Origin: a virus
Direction: 5' to 3' (one strand)
Length of the DNA: 21,811 nt
Virus record (IMG/VR): IMGVR_UViG_3300032665_000218
Span: 1-21,811 of that record
This document shows positions 1 through 8,125 of the stretch, one piece after another; the first letter of the stretch is position 1; every line of letters begins with the position of its first letter. A program made the position numbers and the translations under genes. The notes under the pieces were generated by a model. That model was not told the DNA's origin. It was given only the letters and a program-made list of their open reading frames with translations, and did no database searches.

Positions 1-1
1 A

Positions 2-3000
2 TCATATGATAATAAATTAGATAATCAATTTATAACTAAAACAGATATAGTTCCAGCTGTAGAGTGTCCTTGTTATTATGTAGCTACATATAGTCAATTT
101 TATAACGGACCTTCGGTTATACCTGGATATGAATGTGTGAATATAGATAAAGCTACTGCTCCTGCTTCATTTTCAACTGCACAAAGAGTTCAAAGTAATG
201 CATGGAATAGAGATTATTGGTCAGGTACATATGAAAAACCTAGATTATATAATTTAGGGTTTTCTAATAATGGTTCTGGGATATTTAAAGAATTTGGATT
301 TACTACATCTTCATATGGTGGTTTTGTGAGAGGTTATACAGACACATCTAATTATTTTAATACTGTATGGGTAAATGCTGATAATAATACTACAGAAGGT
401 AGAATGAACTCGACTGCGGTTTGGGTAACTAATCAATTTTATACAATTACATCTACATCGTCTTTAGTTAATGGTTATTATACAAATGCTACACCTGTTG
501 CTTATACAGTATCTAATTCTGTATGGGAACCATTAGATACATGGATTGGATTTTTATATACATTTATTCCTGTTTCAAATAAAACATATTACTTTGGGGT
601 AAGTGGAGATAATTTAGTTAGGGTTAAAATAAATGGAACTACTCTAATTGATAGTAGTTTAGTTGGTAATGATGGAGGTGGAGGATTTCCACAATGGTGT
701 ATTTATCCAATTATATTAAATTCTGGAGTAAATTATACTTTTTCTTTTGAAGTTAAAAATGCTTCACAAGTATTAAGTTATGATATTTTAGGAAACCCAG
801 CAGGATTTTCTGCTGAATTATATGATTTTACAGGTTTAACTGTAAGTTCAGGTTATCCTATTTTAACAGATGCTTTAACATATGGTATTACATCAACTGC
901 TTCTTTACAACCTTATATTTTATTTTCTACAAAAGATATGAGTGGTCGCCAATGGGATTATGGTCAATCTGTTGGTTATTATTGTAATAATGGAGGTAGT
1001 TTATATCAAGATCCTAATACAGGATTATATATGTGTTTAGCGGTGGCTACACAATCATCATATAGTAATAATTGTTTAACTATTCCTTATTTCACTATGG
1101 ATATAGATCAAACTATTAATTCATTAACAGCTTCTTTTAGATTTGGTGTTAATACTACTTATTATTCTGTAGATTGGGGGGATGGTTATATAGAAGGTTC
1201 TACAAGTAGTATAACTTTTACTCCAATTACGAGGACTATAATACCGGTAAGTGCTACTGCGGTAAATGCAAATTTAGGATATTCGCAAGCGTATTCTGAT
1301 AGTGGTGCAGGTGGATTTTTGAATGGTAAATGTCGATTTAGTCATAAATATGCAAACCCTGGAATTTATACAATTAAATTTATATTTCAGAATGGAAGTG
1401 GACAAGGAATTCAAATGGATTTAAATGGGGTAAAAATTAAAAATTTAAAATTTTATAATAATTGGGCATCATCTGGTTCAATACCTGGAATTATTTATTT
1501 AAATAATAGTGAAATATCTATACCAAGACAAAATTTAATTATACCTCAAGTTGCATCTCCTACATTAACATTAGAAAATAATAATATTACAGTTTTTGAT
1601 GTAGATAATTATTCAAGTTATATACAATTAGATTTAACATATAATTTTATAACTAATTTTAACCCAAGTTATCAAATAAATTCAGCTGGTTTATTATTAG
1701 ATCATAATTCAATAACTAATTTTTTACCTAGTGCCACACTTAGTTTTTATTATGCAAATGGAAATGCAGGAATGAATAATGTATTATCATTATCATATAA
1801 TAATTTAGTTAATTTTAATCCTTCTTTATTAGTTGGTTTATACCAATTAGGACTTAATAATAATAATATTACTACATTTAATCCAACTACACAATTACCA
1901 ACAACTTTAGCTACATTAAATCTTCAACGTAATTCAATAAATAATTTTTCATTATTAAATAATCCAATTATATTAACATCAAATACATATTTTACATCTA
2001 CCTTATATTTAGATTATAATACCACACTAACCTCTTTTAATCCATATTGTATAATAGGAGGTGTATCTCAGTCAGCTTTAAGTGCTAAAAATATTTCCAT
2101 AACAAATTGTGGATTAACAGGTTCTTTTAGTCCAGATTACTTAATTACGATAACAGGGTCATCAATTGCATTGGACCATAATAATTTAACAAATTATGAT
2201 CCAAAAACTTATTTAACAGGATTAGCTTATTTGAGTCTTACTTATAATAAAATATCTAATTTTGATCCTTCATATCAACCTTTACCAAGTACATTATTGT
2301 CATTAAATTTAAATAATAATTTAATAACTAATTTTAATCCTGTAAATTATACCTTACCTAATAGTTTACAATATTTATATTTAAATAATAATAATATATT
2401 AGGAATTTCAGGATCTAAAATTCCTAATAGTTTACAATATTTGTATATAAATAATAATTATTTAGGAACTTCATCCACTTATTTTTATTTAGATTCTTTA
2501 CCAAGTAATTTATTATATTTAGATATATCTAATAATCCATTAATAGGAATTAGTGCAAGCTCATTTGCTAATGTAAATGGATTACAAACATTAATAATAA
2601 ATAGTTGTCCTAATTATCATTATATGACACCTGATTTTAATTTAATTAAATTTACTGCAAGTAATTCTAGTCTTTCTATACAAAGCGGTAATGGATTTAC
2701 AGTTTCATCAAGTGTTAGCTTTGATAATAACCTAACTTCAATTACTATAAATAATGCATATGTTAATAATGCATTATTTTATTTTAACCCATCATCTTTA
2801 CCTACTAAATTAGTAAGTTTTAATTTTACACCAGGAGATAATTATGGATTATATTTATATAACTTTAATTTTGATTTATTTTTAAATACACAAATAAATA
2901 ACTTTACTTTTAAAAATACATATATAACATCCGCTTCCCCTAGCTCATTATTACCTAGCACATTACAAAGTGTTAGTATTTATGGTACTTATTTATCTAC

Positions 3001-3280
3001 AATACACCCATTATCTTATGTAAGTAATAATTTATTACCACCAAGTGTAACTAATCTTAATTTACAATTTGGATCTTTAACATCTTCTGTGTTAGAAAGT
3101 ATTCTAACACAATTAGTTACTAATAACACATCTAATGGTAAAGTTTATATAAATAACCAATTTGGTATCACTACATCGGTAACCCCTGGTATGTCTGCGT
3201 CTTTACATACATTAATGAATAGAGGTTGGAGTTGTTATGCTACTGGTATTATAGGATATAACCCAATATTATTTGTATAA
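2..3280 (+). CDS. Phage tail adhesin with PKD-like and leucine-rich repeat domains (5' partial)
   Basis: The frame is open from base 2 with no stop, so the gene starts left of the window; the GTG at 137 is not a credible start. About 1092 residues are visible. Counting from base 2, residues ~196-218 (TYYFGVSGDNLVRVKINGT) resemble a PA14/GLEYA-type carbohydrate-binding strand, a weak match. Residues ~375-470 form a PKD-like domain (VDWGDG, then FSHKYANPGIYTIKF). Residues ~520-870 are irregular leucine-rich repeats of the type LPxSLxxLxLxxNxI with many NNN and FNP elements. The last ~60 residues (ILTQLV...NRGW) are the terminal module common after LRRs in Bacteroidota surface and phage tail proteins. 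The likely role is receptor binding at the virion surface. The accessory block starts 18 bp downstream. I am confident that it is a tail or surface adhesin, but not which fibre it is. Confidence 0.75.
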   Translation, partial: SYDNKLDNQFITKTDIVPAVECPCYYVATYSQFYNGPSVIPGYECVNIDKATAPASFSTAQRVQSNAWNRDYWSGTYEKPRLYNLGFSNNGSGIFKEFGFTTSSYGGFVRGYTDTSNYFNTVWVNADNNTTEGRMNSTAVWVTNQFYTITSTSSLVNGYYTNATPVAYTVSNSVWEPLDTWIGFLYTFIPVSNKTYYFGVSGDNLVRVKINGTTLIDSSLVGNDGGGGFPQWCIYPIILNSGVNYTFSFEVKNASQVLSYDILGNPAGFSAELYDFTGLTVSSGYPILTDALTYGITSTASLQPYILFSTKDMSGRQWDYGQSVGYYCNNGGSLYQDPNTGLYMCLAVATQSSYSNNCLTIPYFTMDIDQTINSLTASFRFGVNTTYYSVDWGDGYIEGSTSSITFTPITRTIIPVSATAVNANLGYSQAYSDSGAGGFLNGKCRFSHKYANPGIYTIKFIFQNGSGQGIQMDLNGVKIKNLKFYNNWASSGSIPGIIYLNNSEISIPRQNLIIPQVASPTLTLENNNITVFDVDNYSSYIQLDLTYNFITNFNPSYQINSAGLLLDHNSITNFLPSATLSFYYANGNAGMNNVLSLSYNNLVNFNPSLLVGLYQLGLNNNNITTFNPTTQLPTTLATLNLQRNSINNFSLLNNPIILTSNTYFTSTLYLDYNTTLTSFNPYCIIGGVSQSALSAKNISITNCGLTGSFSPDYLITITGSSIALDHNNLTNYDPKTYLTGLAYLSLTYNKISNFDPSYQPLPSTLLSLNLNNNLITNFNPVNYTLPNSLQYLYLNNNNILGISGSKIPNSLQYLYINNNYLGTSSTYFYLDSLPSNLLYLDISNNPLIGISASSFANVNGLQTLIINSCPNYHYMTPDFNLIKFTASNSSLSIQSGNGFTVSSSVSFDNNLTSITINNAYVNNALFYFNPSSLPTKLVSFNFTPGDNYGLYLYNFNFDLFLNTQINNFTFKNTYITSASPSSLLPSTLQSVSIYGTYLSTIHPLSYVSNNLLPPSVTNLNLQFGSLTSSVLESILTQLVTNNTSNGKVYINNQFGITTSVTPGMSASLHTLMNRGWSCYATGIIGYNPILFV

Positions 3281-3283
3281 TAA

Positions 3284-3298
3284 TTTAATATATAAATT
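3284..3298 (+). promoter_or_regulatory. TTTAATATATAAATT start-abutting element
   Basis: This 15-mer directly precedes the ATG at 3299. The identical 15-mer precedes the 403-aa and 134-aa genes on the other strand. It contains TATAAAT, resembling the T4 late promoter core TATAAATA, but it could instead be a translation-initiation element. If it is a promoter, transcription would begin at or near the ATG. Confidence 0.5.
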
Positions 3299-4078
3299 AT
3301 GATTTACAATTTTAATGAGTATAAATTATTTGAATATTTGACACCAAGAGGTCTTGACCTGTATCATTATTTTAATCAAAGTATAGAGGATAAGAAAAGT
3401 TATTTACCTCATGTATATTATTACTTTTGGAAAAAATTTTTTAATGAAAAAGGTATTCAATATGATTCATCTGATTTAGAAGATTTTGAAATAACTGATA
3501 ATATACAAGAAAATAATCCTAATTTATATAAAGAGTTTTGTGAATGGTTATATGAAAAAATTATAAACCATACTTTAAATATTCATAGTGCAGATTATCC
3601 AGCATGGGCTTATTATGACTCTCCACAAATAGTTAAAAATACTTGGTTAGTTCATTTTACAGATAATGCGGATAGTATAGTTAAAAATGGATTTACTAAA
3701 GGAGTAAGTGAGATTGAAAAATTAGCTTTAACAACACACTTAGGAGAATTTGATAAAAAATATGGTGGGTATAATTTTTGTTATACTCTAAATGATTATA
3801 AATCATATGCTAACAATATTAATCAAGAATATAAATACGGAAATCAAGTAGTTATATTTAAGGCATCTGGACTTAGAGTTTATCATAAAAGGGATAAAGA
3901 ATATCAAACTATATTTTGGGGTAAAGAAGCTACTTGTGTCAATGCTATTGAGAATGAATATGGAGATTGGGTTATTAGGAGTAAGGTAGGTAAGAAATTA
4001 TATGAAAATGAGAAATTAGAAAAGGTAGTTGATTGGGTGGTTAATAACTATGATCAATATAGAAAAGTTTTGAACTAA
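3299..4078 (+). CDS. Putative capsid-packaged ADP-ribosyltransferase-like protein
   Basis: This 259-aa protein begins MIYNFNEYKLFE, a variant of the shared N-terminal tag with a potential L-F-E cleavage site at residues 10-12. Residues 117-132 (LVHFTDNADSIVKNGF) match the H-x-T...I...G[LF] start of ART-fold enzymes such as KptA/Tpt1 and DarT. LALTT (142-146), GYNFCYTL (157-164) and an EYQTIFW segment (201-207) follow in the order seen in related phage hypothetical proteins. Tagged ART proteins have a precedent in T4 Alt, which is packaged and injected to modify host proteins. The gene stands alone between the adhesin and a strong terminator, on the opposite strand to the genes beyond. The fold assignment is from motif recognition only, and the target is unknown. 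Confidence 0.5.
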   Translation: MIYNFNEYKLFEYLTPRGLDLYHYFNQSIEDKKSYLPHVYYYFWKKFFNEKGIQYDSSDLEDFEITDNIQENNPNLYKEFCEWLYEKIINHTLNIHSADYPAWAYYDSPQIVKNTWLVHFTDNADSIVKNGFTKGVSEIEKLALTTHLGEFDKKYGGYNFCYTLNDYKSYANNINQEYKYGNQVVIFKASGLRVYHKRDKEYQTIFWGKEATCVNAIENEYGDWVIRSKVGKKLYENEKLEKVVDWVVNNYDQYRKVLN

Positions 4079-4083
4079 AAAAA

Positions 4084-4108
4084 GCAACTCTTAAGAGTTG
4101 CTTTTTTT
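4084..4108. terminator. Bidirectional rho-independent terminator
   Basis: An 18-nt perfect palindrome (GCAACTCTTAAGAGTTGC, 4084-4101) is followed by seven T and preceded by a run of A that includes the end of the stop codon. It can end transcription of the 259-aa gene on the plus strand. It can also stop minus-strand transcripts that pass the 253-aa gene. Confidence 0.9.
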
Positions 4109-4170
4109 GTAATAACAATAAACAATAAAACTTATTACAAATATACGAAAAATATTTATAATTAAAAAAT

Positions 4171-4932
4171 TTAAATTATATTATCTAATAATTTTTCAGG
4201 TAAAATAAATCCATTACTTATATAACTAAAATTTAAGGAATCTTCTAAATCAATAATAACTAATTCACCATTTTTATTTAATCCATAATTATCTTGATTA
4301 GTATCACTAATAATTATGTTATTATTTTTACATAATGTATAAGATTTTACTAAATCATTATATATACTTAATAAATTTACATCTAATGTTTTTTTAAATT
4401 CATCTAAATATTTTCTTAAAATAGATATTTCTTTATAATCAAAACTTTCTAAATAAAGTCCCCATTTATCGTATATTATAATTTGTAAATCATATAATAT
4501 ATCACCTGTTCCTTTATAATTAAAATTTAATTTCCAATGACTATATAAACTAAGTAGTTTTTCTATATCTTTTGTTAATTTAGAAGAAATATTTATTTTT
4601 TCTTCTATAATATAATATATATCATTTATATTTTGGTTAAATATACTTTCAGGTAATTTTTTATAAAGATCAATAAACCAAGTATCTTTTCTTTTTTTAA
4701 TTTTACCTATTTCATATATTTTTGGTAAAATAGGTAAATTAATATTTTTTTGTTTTATACAATTAAGTATTTCATAAGAACTATCTTCTATAGATAAAAA
4801 TTTAATAATTTTATTATTATATTCAAATACTAATTTATAAGTTCCTTTATAAGAAGGATAAGTTAAAATGGTTTTTATTTCATTTTTTGTAAGTAAGTTT
4901 CTAAATGTTTCAAATAATTTTATATAATTCAT
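4171..4932 (-). CDS. Kinase-like protein with packaging-type N-terminus
   Basis: This 253-aa protein starts MNYIKLFETF, a short variant of the shared tag with possible cleavage after L6-F7-E8. The body has a protein-kinase-like layout. GTYKLVF (30-36) resembles a glycine-rich strand, KIIKF (41-45) could carry the ATP-binding lysine, and E54 lies in a helix-C-like segment. IIISDTNQDNYG (206-217) matches a catalytic loop D-x-x-x-x-N (D210, N215). LVIIDLED (224-231) matches the metal-binding DFG region (D228). It is closer to aminoglycoside-kinase-like or other atypical kinases than to eukaryotic Ser/Thr kinases. Its ATG overlaps the TGA of the 271-aa gene by four bases (ATGA), implying translational coupling. 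It might phosphorylate a host component after injection, but no substrate can be inferred and it could be a pseudokinase. Confidence 0.5.
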   Translation of the reverse strand: MNYIKLFETFRNLLTKNEIKTILTYPSYKGTYKLVFEYNNKIIKFLSIEDSSYEILNCIKQKNINLPILPKIYEIGKIKKRKDTWFIDLYKKLPESIFNQNINDIYYIIEEKINISSKLTKDIEKLLSLYSHWKLNFNYKGTGDILYDLQIIIYDKWGLYLESFDYKEISILRKYLDEFKKTLDVNLLSIYNDLVKSYTLCKNNNIIISDTNQDNYGLNKNGELVIIDLEDSLNFSYISNGFILPEKLLDNII

Positions 4933-5744
4933 TTATTTAATTTCTTTTTTAATCTATCTAATTCATATTGATTTAAATCAAATTCTATACTTTCATCACT
5001 ACCTATTCTAGACCTATAAGCAATACTGACATTACCTTTTTCTACTTGCTTTGTATAATATACAAGTTTTTGTTCATCTGTTAATGTATCTATTTGATCA
5101 TGTTTTAATTCTCCACCTTTTTCAATACATGCATTAATATAATAATTAGTATAATATATTCTATCTTCTTCAGGTTCAATCCAAGATAATTCTTTACTAC
5201 TTATAGGAGATTTATATTCAATACATTTATCCATATAAAACTTCTTAAATTTATCTGATAAAAATATGAAAGCTTTATCACTAAGATGTTGTTTCTTTTT
5301 AATATAATTAACTAAATACACATACATTTGTTTATCTGAAAATAATTTTAGAAAATCTAATTTAATATAACTAGATCTAGCATTTTTTGCACAACTATCT
5401 AAAAATAAATTTTTTTGATTTGGGGTTAAACTATCAATCTCATTTAGAGGTATGCCTAATCCTTTATCAATACAAATCTGAATATATTTATTTTTTATTA
5501 ATTTAGGACATAAGGAAAATTCATAATCTGTAAAAGGAAAATATTCAGTTCTATAACCATTTTTGGTTAAACCATGTGTGATACTTAGATCATCAAAGTC
5601 CGAAGTTTCAAAATAATAAAGTCTATTTTCAAAATATTTTAATCTTTCTTCTCTATTTAAATGGAGGATTTGATACTCTGTTTTCATAAATGAAGAATCA
5701 AATATTGTAGATTCATTAATGAATATTTTAAATTTTTTAATCAT
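4929..5744 (-). CDS. Tagged helical-repeat protein of unknown function
   Basis: This 271-aa protein begins MIKKFKIFINES, one of the clearest copies of the shared tag (F5-x-x-F8-I9-N10-E11, then S). After it come roughly 35-residue helical repeats built around [YF]-x-x-x-C-[IA]-x-K followed by a short linker and L-[TS]-x-x-[QK]-K. Examples are YIQICIDKG (~108), SLTPNQKNLFLDSC (~125), FYMDKCIEY (~188), YYINACIEKG (~216) and TLTDEQKLVYY (~232). Similar repeats occur in hypothetical proteins of large phages. No catalytic motif is visible, so a protein-binding role is the simplest guess. A TATATATA-containing stretch at about 5765-5775 may hold its promoter, just past the terminator of the upstream endonuclease gene. 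It is coupled to the downstream kinase-like gene by an ATGA overlap. Confidence 0.6.
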   Translation of the reverse strand: MIKKFKIFINESTIFDSSFMKTEYQILHLNREERLKYFENRLYYFETSDFDDLSITHGLTKNGYRTEYFPFTDYEFSLCPKLIKNKYIQICIDKGLGIPLNEIDSLTPNQKNLFLDSCAKNARSSYIKLDFLKLFSDKQMYVYLVNYIKKKQHLSDKAFIFLSDKFKKFYMDKCIEYKSPISSKELSWIEPEEDRIYYTNYYINACIEKGGELKHDQIDTLTDEQKLVYYTKQVEKGNVSIAYRSRIGSDESIEFDLNQYELDRLKKKLNK

Positions 5745-5773
5745 TTTTACAATTTTTTACTATACCTATATAT

Positions 5774-5810
5774 AAAAAAAGGTGATAGATTTTTATCTAT
5801 CACCTTTTTT
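5774..5810. terminator. Rho-independent terminator overlapping the endonuclease stop codon
   Basis: The stem GGTGATAGAT (5781-5790) and ATCTATCACC (5795-5804) is a perfect 10-bp hairpin with a TTTT loop. It has T6 on the plus-strand side and, read on the minus strand, a seven-base T run (5774-5780). The last codons of the homing endonuclease gene form one arm and its TAA uses the loop. It isolates that gene from the 271-aa gene. Confidence 0.9.
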
Positions 5811-7376
5811 AATATCTATTTCAAATAAAAAACTACCACAATCATATACTTTATTATATCCTAAACTTTCCATAATCTCAAATTCTGTTAAATTAGGATC
5901 ATAACCTTTTTTAATTAATTCAGATTTTCTCCAATTAAAACGTGAACTTCTTTTATTATTCACTACATAAAAATAATTTGGCTTAGTTACATTTTTTAAT
6001 TCAAATCCTAATTTTTCATATAAATTACCAATAGACCAAAATCTATCACAATAACTTATTATTTTTATTGGTTGATACTTTTTAATAAAATAATTCATTA
6101 ATTTAGAAGCACCACCTACAACATTAGTATTAATCAAATTACAATAACGTGTTAATTCATAAACATCTTCTTTATTTTTATTTCCAGTAGATATTCTTAA
6201 TTTGGAAAAAGTCATACAATTAACTAATTTATTATTAAAATAAAGACCTAATCTAATTAAATCATTACAATCTCCTTGAATATGATTATTTTCTAAAAAA
6301 TCTTTACTTATATTTTTATCAATTTCTTTAATAACACATTTTCTAGCCCATAATTTATTATGAATTTTTTTCAAAATGTTTAAAACACGAGATTTAATAA
6401 TTTCTTTTTTAAAAAGAAAATCATCCTCCCATATTTGTATCAAATGTATATTTTTCTCAATACATTTATTCATTTTTCTTAAATGATATTCATCATCTTT
6501 GAATTTATCACTATGCCAAAATATACCATTATATTCAAACCCAATATTTAATTCAGGTAAAAATATATCAATTTCATAAGGATAAATTATTTTTCTTGAA
6601 TTAAAAATAATTTCCCCTTCATAGTTGTTTTTAATAAATTCAAATAACTCTTTTTGAGATTCTGAACAAGAATTAATTTTATTACATTCAGTACAAATAG
6701 TTATATTAGCTTTTATTCTATCGTTTAACATATTTTTATGGATTATAAATATATGATCATTATGATAAAATTCATAAATAGATGTATCTAATATCGAATT
6801 GAGTATTAAATTATAATTTTTAACTTTTTCCATAATATATTTTTTAAGATTTTCTTTTTGAATATTATTCAATTCTTTAGATTTTAAAATCATTCTATCA
6901 CTTAAAATTTTACGAACTTTATCTGTCTGAGTTACATATTCTTTGCCAAATTTTTCTAAATTAGTTATTTTAATTTTTTCTTTAATAGAATCTAATTTAG
7001 ATATATTATCAACTCCATATTTTTCTAAAATATTAGATATGTAAATTTTCTGAATATCTTTATTTTGCATTGGATTTTCACACCCAAATTTTTTTATATT
7101 AGTTTTAATTCTTTTTTGTTTTATATCATCACTATTAGCTTGACATTTTTTAGAACAAAAAACTAACCAACCATCTACACCATTTTTAAATTTAACATTA
7201 TTCCCACAATAACATTTAGGTACTGCTGATAAATTATTAAAATAATAATATACTTTTTGTATCCAAGGTATATCATGAGATATACCTAAAATAGAAAAGT
7301 GAAGATTAGGATAATTTTTCTTTATCCAATCTTCACTTTTTCCCTTTATTTTTTCTCTTAAAATATTTAATTCCAT
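5793..7376 (-). CDS. Vsr-like (EDxHD-type) homing endonuclease with zinc finger and GNAT-like tail
   Basis: This is a 527-aa multidomain mobile endonuclease. Residues 55-78 carry a CxC...CxxxC zinc-finger pattern. Residues ~90-155 hold three short repeats (KKFGCENPMQ, EKYGVDNISK, EKFGKEYVTQ) typical of the DNA-binding arms of phage homing endonucleases. A CxxC (228-231) precedes the nuclease core. IYPYEIDIFLPELNIGFEYNG (from 264), then W287-H288 and IQIWEDD (313-319), fits the Vsr/PD-(D/E)XK-related EDxHD fold. Residues ~345-525 (NNHIQGDC, TRYCNLINTNVVGGASKLM, YEKLGFEL) form the GNAT-like C-terminal domain often fused in this family. It lies just downstream of the tail tube gene and ends in its own terminator, as expected of an intergenic homing element. 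No intron is evident. Recognition of the family is firm; the cleavage site is unknown. Confidence 0.8.
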   Translation of the reverse strand: MELNILREKIKGKSEDWIKKNYPNLHFSILGISHDIPWIQKVYYYFNNLSAVPKCYCGNNVKFKNGVDGWLVFCSKKCQANSDDIKQKRIKTNIKKFGCENPMQNKDIQKIYISNILEKYGVDNISKLDSIKEKIKITNLEKFGKEYVTQTDKVRKILSDRMILKSKELNNIQKENLKKYIMEKVKNYNLILNSILDTSIYEFYHNDHIFIIHKNMLNDRIKANITICTECNKINSCSESQKELFEFIKNNYEGEIIFNSRKIIYPYEIDIFLPELNIGFEYNGIFWHSDKFKDDEYHLRKMNKCIEKNIHLIQIWEDDFLFKKEIIKSRVLNILKKIHNKLWARKCVIKEIDKNISKDFLENNHIQGDCNDLIRLGLYFNNKLVNCMTFSKLRISTGNKNKEDVYELTRYCNLINTNVVGGASKLMNYFIKKYQPIKIISYCDRFWSIGNLYEKLGFELKNVTKPNYFYVVNNKRSSRFNWRKSELIKKGYDPNLTEFEIMESLGYNKVYDCGSFLFEIDIKKGDR

Positions 7377-7411
7377 ATTATTATATATAAAAATATAATA
7401 ATTGTTTTATT

Positions 7412-8023
7412 TTATCCATATACATTCGGATTATCAATAACATAGTTACCATCAATATATTCATCAATCCAAAAGTCAGCTACAAATTTAGCAGTTACAT
7501 CCCAGATATCAGCTGTTCCCCAATCTAAAGCAATACTTTCAACTCCATAAATTTGTGCATTTTGAAAAGTAACTCTTCTTAATACATAACCTTTTCTATC
7601 ATGTTGATTAACTATAACAGTTCCGATTGTATCTGATTTGTAATGTAAAGTACCGTTTTGAGAGTTCCATTGTAAATCGTACCAAGATTTTAAAGTATTC
7701 CAAACATCCATAGCGCCTTTGTTACTTACGTTAACTTGAAATTTAATATCAAATTCCTTTGTAGTAGTAGAAGGCATTGTTACAAATGCTCTTGTAGAAT
7801 ATTTGTATCTTTGTTCTTTACGGTCAATATCTATAGTTAAATCTAAAGTAACTGAAGTTGCTTCTTGTAATAAAAGAGCTACATCTCTTCCTTGAGCTTG
7901 TAATATAATTGGTAATACAAAGCTAATCTCAAAGAGGTTTTTATATACTGGTTCTTGAGGTAACGTACCTGGTCCTGCTGGATCATCTAAAACTGGTAAT
8001 TGTGTATAATGTGGTAATGGCAT
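7412..8023 (-). CDS. 19: Tail tube protein, T4 gp19-like
   Basis: This 203-aa protein should polymerise into the inner tube of a contractile tail. Its start, PVYKNLFEISFVLP (25-38), and its final part, SIALDWGTADIWDVTAKFVADFW (from ~163), are typical of the gp19/T4-like tail tube family, where the second segment forms the last beta strands. At 203 residues it is somewhat longer than T4 gp19 (163), with extra residues at the proline-rich N-terminus (PLPHYTQLP). By eye its codon use is less AT-extreme than its neighbours, as expected of a highly expressed, conserved virion gene. No sheath gene is next to it in this window. Instead it lies between the tagged 403-aa gene and a homing endonuclease. 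A TTTTAATATATAAT element lies 17 bp upstream of the ATG. Confidence 0.85.
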   Translation of the reverse strand: MPLPHYTQLPVLDDPAGPGTLPQEPVYKNLFEISFVLPIILQAQGRDVALLLQEATSVTLDLTIDIDRKEQRYKYSTRAFVTMPSTTTKEFDIKFQVNVSNKGAMDVWNTLKSWYDLQWNSQNGTLHYKSDTIGTVIVNQHDRKGYVLRRVTFQNAQIYGVESIALDWGTADIWDVTAKFVADFWIDEYIDGNYVIDNPNVYG

Positions 8024-8040
8024 ACAATTAATTATTTTTT

Positions 8041-8054
8041 ATTATATATTAAAA
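8041..8054 (-). promoter_or_regulatory. Spaced TTTTAATATATAAT element upstream of the tail tube gene
   Basis: On the minus strand this reads TTTTAATATATAAT and ends 17 nt before the ATG at 8023, leaving room for a short leader. Its spacing resembles that of the 190-aa gene and the giant structural gene. It is probably a phage late promoter core. Confidence 0.5.
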
Positions 8055-8077
8055 TATTTTATCTTCCAATCAAAAAA

Positions 8078-8125
8078 CATTTGTAATACATGGTATATAT
8101 TAGTTTTATAAACTGATTTTTTTCT
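8078..8125 (-). repeat. 48-bp cassette-border repeat, copy 1
   Basis: This matches 9351-9398 at 45 of 48 positions, including CATTTGTAATACATGGTATA on the plus strand. It covers the last codons and the 3' flank of the 403-aa gene, while copy 2 lies just after the 134-aa gene. It is therefore a shared 3' border of two otherwise unrelated tagged genes. Confidence 0.85.

Noticed and set aside
137-160. GTG at 137 as the start of the adhesin
   Set aside because: The same frame is open back to base 2 and encodes plausible protein, so the gene begins outside the window.
1560-2620. DNA tandem repeats in the adhesin
   Set aside because: The periodicity is at protein level (leucine-rich repeats). The DNA units differ in length and sequence, so no tandem array or CRISPR-like structure is present.
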